7,656 bases of DNA from an uncultured Clostridium sp. (GTDB lineage: Bacteria; Bacillota; Clostridia; Lachnospirales; Lachnospiraceae): NCBI GenBank assembly GCA_947643685.1, contig CANRXD010000070.1, positions 1-7,656 of the forward strand, written 5' to 3'. Numbering within the stretch: the stretch's first letter is position 1; the number at the start of each line of letters is the position of its first letter. The notes beneath the pieces were generated by a model, which was given only the letters and a program-made list of their open reading frames with translations, did not search any database and was not told where the DNA came from. Positions 6,440 to 7,656 of this stretch are shown piece by piece. The translations under genes were made by a program, and so were the position numbers.

Positions 6440-6721
6440 TTATTTAAACAGCCTGGAAAGGAAGGACTGTCCGGCCTTCCGGTAGCTCTCATTGGAAGAA
6501 TACACAAAGCTGTCTGTTCTCCCTTCAATATCAATCTCTCCTTTATCCAGTGTCAGCCTGCTCACATGGAGGTCCTTTCCCTTGATGGTCAAAAGTCCCA
6601 TGTCCGTATCCAGTACAATGGTATTTTCATCAAAAGAAATCACATCCAGAATTCCTGTGAGATTTCCCTTGTCTCTGTTATGTAAAACAATTTTGTGGGA
6701 CAGCCCGATTTTTTCTTCCAT
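6440..6721 (-). CDS. yabP: Sporulation protein YabP
   Basis: YabP is a small sporulation protein, related in fold to the forespore-engulfment protein YqfC, produced in the mother cell under sigma-E in B. subtilis. Its exact role is unknown. The 93 residues follow the family pattern: an NR early (15-16), LTGILDVISFDENTIVLDT (21-39), GLLTIKGKDLHVSRLTLDKG (42-61), then IDIEGRTDSFVY (63-74). There is no signal peptide or membrane segment. The ATG has AGGAGG (6730-6735) 8 bases upstream. The 112-base gap before it holds a candidate sigma-E promoter, so yabP probably begins a sporulation-specific transcript within the larger gene block. Confidence 0.93.
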   Translation of the reverse strand: MEEKIGLSHKIVLHNRDKGNLTGILDVISFDENTIVLDTDMGLLTIKGKDLHVSRLTLDKGEIDIEGRTDSFVYSSNESYRKAGQSFLSRLFK

Positions 6722-6751
6722 GAAAAAAACCTCCTGACATACTTTTTAATA

Positions 6752-6780
6752 AGTATATTAAGAGGTTTTCCAATATATTC
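6752..6780 (-). promoter_or_regulatory. Candidate sigma-E promoter upstream of yabP
   Basis: The minus strand reads GAATATA (6774-6780), a full match to the sigma-E -35 pattern KMATATW. After 14 bases comes AATATACT (6752-6759), 6 of 8 matches to the -10 pattern CATACAMT. The distance between the two ATA cores is 16 bases, within the range reported for sigma-E promoters. The predicted start is near 6745, about 24 bases before the yabP ATG. B. subtilis yabP is sigma-E dependent, which supports the reading. A weak ATACTT/AAGTAT inverted repeat lies just downstream, before the ribosome binding site. Confidence 0.55.
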
Positions 6781-6833
6781 GTATTAATTAACAATTCGTA
6801 AATGCACAGACCTGCTGAACAGTTACTTTCATT

Positions 6834-7073
6834 CTATAAATACCGGTAAAGCTCTTTCACATCGTCTTTCCGGACTGTTTCCTGAACATCGAGAACTTCC
6901 ACTTTTACAGACTTCATTCCGAACTGGATTTCAATGATGTCCCCCTGTTTTACTGCAAACGAAGCCCTGGCTGGTTTGCCATTAACTATCACGCGGCCAG
7001 CGTCACACGCCTCATTGGCTACTGTGCGGCGTTTAATCAGGCGGGATACTTTCAGAAATTTATCTAATCTCAT
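6834..7073 (-). CDS. rqcP: S4-domain ribosome quality-control factor RqcP (YabO/Hsp15 family)
   Basis: RqcP binds the stalled 50S-peptidyl-tRNA complex and works with RqcH to add C-terminal alanine tails to stalled nascent chains, marking them for degradation. The 79-residue protein is essentially a lone S4 RNA-binding domain: MRLDKFLKVSRLIKRRT (1-17), with the conserved basic turn at K14-R16, then the AGRVIVNGKPA strand-loop (25-35) and GDIIEIQFG (44-52). Length matches B. subtilis RqcP/YabO. The ATG lies 3 bases after the HU stop, and its best Shine-Dalgarno, AGGTGA (7085-7090), is 11 bases upstream within hup, so translation may be coupled to HU. No terminator is visible after it. Confidence 0.92.
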   Translation of the reverse strand: MRLDKFLKVSRLIKRRTVANEACDAGRVIVNGKPARASFAVKQGDIIEIQFGMKSVKVEVLDVQETVRKDDVKELYRYL

Positions 7074-7076
7074 GAA

Positions 7077-7352
7077 TTAAGCGTTCACCTGATCTCTGAG
7101 AGCCTTTCCGGCTTTGAATCTTGGAGTCTTAGAAGCAGCGATGGGCATTTTTTCGCCTGTCTTCGGATTTCTTCCTTCTCTTGCTGCTCTCTCTGAAACC
7201 TCAAAAGTACCAAAGCCCACTAACTGGATTTTTTCTCCCTTTACTAATTCATCTGCAACAACATCCGTAAAAGCCTTAAGGGTCTTTTCTACATCTTTTC
7301 TGGAAAGCTCTGCTTTTTCAGCAACTGCTGCGATTAATTCTGTCTTGTTCAT
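7077..7352 (-). CDS. hup: DNA-binding protein HU
   Basis: HU is the abundant dimeric nucleoid protein that bends and constrains DNA without strong sequence preference. The 91 residues have the standard size and layout: two N-terminal helices (about 3-38), the VGFGTFEVSERAAREGRNP strand segment (45-63), the GRNPKTGE arm motif (60-67) whose proline P63 intercalates into DNA in this family, and the C-terminal TPRFKAGKALRD helix (76-87). The ATG has a perfect AGGAGG (7361-7366) 8 bases upstream. It is the first gene after a strong sigma-A promoter, as expected for a highly expressed protein, and is followed 3 bases later by rqcP. Confidence 0.97.
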   Translation of the reverse strand: MNKTELIAAVAEKAELSRKDVEKTLKAFTDVVADELVKGEKIQLVGFGTFEVSERAAREGRNPKTGEKMPIAASKTPRFKAGKALRDQVNA

Positions 7353-7382
7353 TGATATTTCCTCCTAAAAATCAACTTGCAA

Positions 7383-7409
7383 CCGCCTTCATTCTTCCGG
7401 CGGATTCAT
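7383..7409 (-). promoter_or_regulatory. Leader hairpin and six-residue reading frame in the hup 5' leader
   Basis: CCGCC (7399-7403) pairs with GGCGG (7383-7387) around an 11-base loop. GCAA and TTGC flank it and could extend the stem across a 5-base bulge. The same bases contain a short frame, ATG (7407-7409) to TGA (7389-7391), encoding MNPPEE. There is no good Shine-Dalgarno for it, so a real leader peptide is doubtful. The hairpin ends about 17 bases before the hup AGGAGG. Confidence 0.25.
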
Positions 7410-7426
7410 TGCGTTATACCCTTACA

Positions 7427-7455
7427 TTTATATATGCTTCCGGCCTTTTTGTCAA
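7427..7455 (-). promoter_or_regulatory. Strong sigma-A promoter for hup-rqcP
   Basis: Consensus TTGACA (7450-7455), a 17-bp spacer and TATAAA (7427-7432) give 11 of 12 matches to the sigma-A consensus on the minus strand. The start site would be near 7420, giving a leader of about 68 bases. Three A-tracts upstream (plus-strand T runs 7458-7463, 7468-7471, 7478-7483) have centres about 9 and 11 bp apart, consistent with an UP-element or bent DNA. The promoter may also supply transcription to the genes further along the strand. Confidence 0.9.
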
Positions 7456-7501
7456 GGTTTTTTCCCGTTTTACCCAGTTTTTTCCTTCCGACTGTAAAAT
7501 C

Positions 7502-7529
7502 AAAAAGATGGCGTTTTTTCGCCATCTTT
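7502..7529 (-). terminator. Intrinsic terminator of the upstream gene
   Basis: On the minus strand, AAAGATGGCG and CGCCATCTTT form a perfect 10-bp stem (7520-7529 with 7504-7513) around a loop of six A residues (7514-7519). The T tract overlaps and follows the right arm (TTTTT, then G and ATTTT). It starts 16 bases after the stop codon of the partial gene at the right edge and separates that gene from the hup promoter. Confidence 0.85.
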
Positions 7530-7545
7530 CGCACAGCTTTCCTGA

Positions 7546-7656
7546 TTAGCTTAATTCAATCTTCGCAGCCTCTTCTGGCTTAAATTCATTTTCCAGATCA
7601 TAGATATTATGTCCTGTGGATTCACCAAGAACACGGCCTTCCAAAGAATAACAGCG
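7546..7656 (-). CDS. C-terminal fragment of an unrecognised gene
   Basis: The last 36 codons of a gene entering from the right edge end in TAA at 7546-7548. The translated tail is acidic and charged, ending in ENEFKPEEAAKIELS, with no membrane segment. It is judged real because the frame is open to the edge, codon use resembles the neighbours, and a strong terminator follows 16 bases after the stop. In related genomes this position is often held by mazG or a sporulation membrane gene, but this tail does not clearly match either, so no product is named. Confidence 0.65.
   Translation of the reverse strand, partial: RCYSLEGRVLGESTGHNIYDLENEFKPEEAAKIELS

Noticed and set aside
6781..6833. Terminator after rqcP
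   Set aside because: No stable GC-rich hairpin with a T run is found here, so transcription from hup-rqcP can probably continue into yabP.

Overview
The window reads as a conserved chromosomal block from a spore-forming member of the Clostridia, most like Lachnospiraceae. That assignment rests on gene order and protein character, and no genus can be named from the sequence alone. All nine recognised or partial genes lie on the minus strand. In order of transcription (right to left) they are: the 3' end of an unrecognised gene with its terminator; hup (HU); rqcP (S4 domain); yabP; yabQ; a ftsB/divIC-type division gene; spoIIE; tilS; hpt; ftsH. A strong intrinsic terminator follows ftsH. The order matches the divIC-spoIIE-tilS-hprT-ftsH neighbourhood of Bacillus subtilis, minus some intervening genes.

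Region by region: 7546-7656 is the tail of an upstream gene, and 7502-7529 is its terminator. Bases 7353-7500 hold a near-consensus sigma-A promoter (TTGACA-17-TATAAA) with phased A-tracts upstream and a structured leader for hup-rqcP. Bases 6722-6833 carry a good sigma-E-like promoter match directly upstream of yabP, the start of the sporulation pair yabP-yabQ. The ftsB-like gene overlaps yabQ by 20 bases. Bases 5633-5730 carry a promoter-like element with a perfect TATAAT, a CTGACA and a 21-bp spacer, the unusual geometry known from Spo0A-activated promoters such as B. subtilis spoIIE. From spoIIE to ftsH the genes are almost gapless or overlapping (4-base gap, 8-base overlap, 12-base gap), so they probably form one transcript. 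Bases 1-440 contain no convincing gene, but hold several inverted repeats and homopolymer runs.

The genes mix housekeeping and sporulation functions: nucleoid packaging (HU), ribosome rescue (RqcP), decoding (TilS), purine salvage (Hpt), membrane proteolysis (FtsH) and septum assembly (FtsB/DivIC), together with SpoIIE, YabP and YabQ. The internal promoters would let sporulation genes be switched on inside an otherwise vegetative operon.

The most notable observation is SpoIIE. It is only 471 residues, begins with a GTG behind a perfect AGGAGG, and lacks the whole N-terminal multi-spanning membrane domain of the B. subtilis protein, while keeping the regulatory region (with a CX2CX2CX5C cluster) and an apparently intact PP2C phosphatase. 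I see no wholly new system here. The soluble SpoIIE, its promoter geometry and its co-location with ftsH are the points worth following up.
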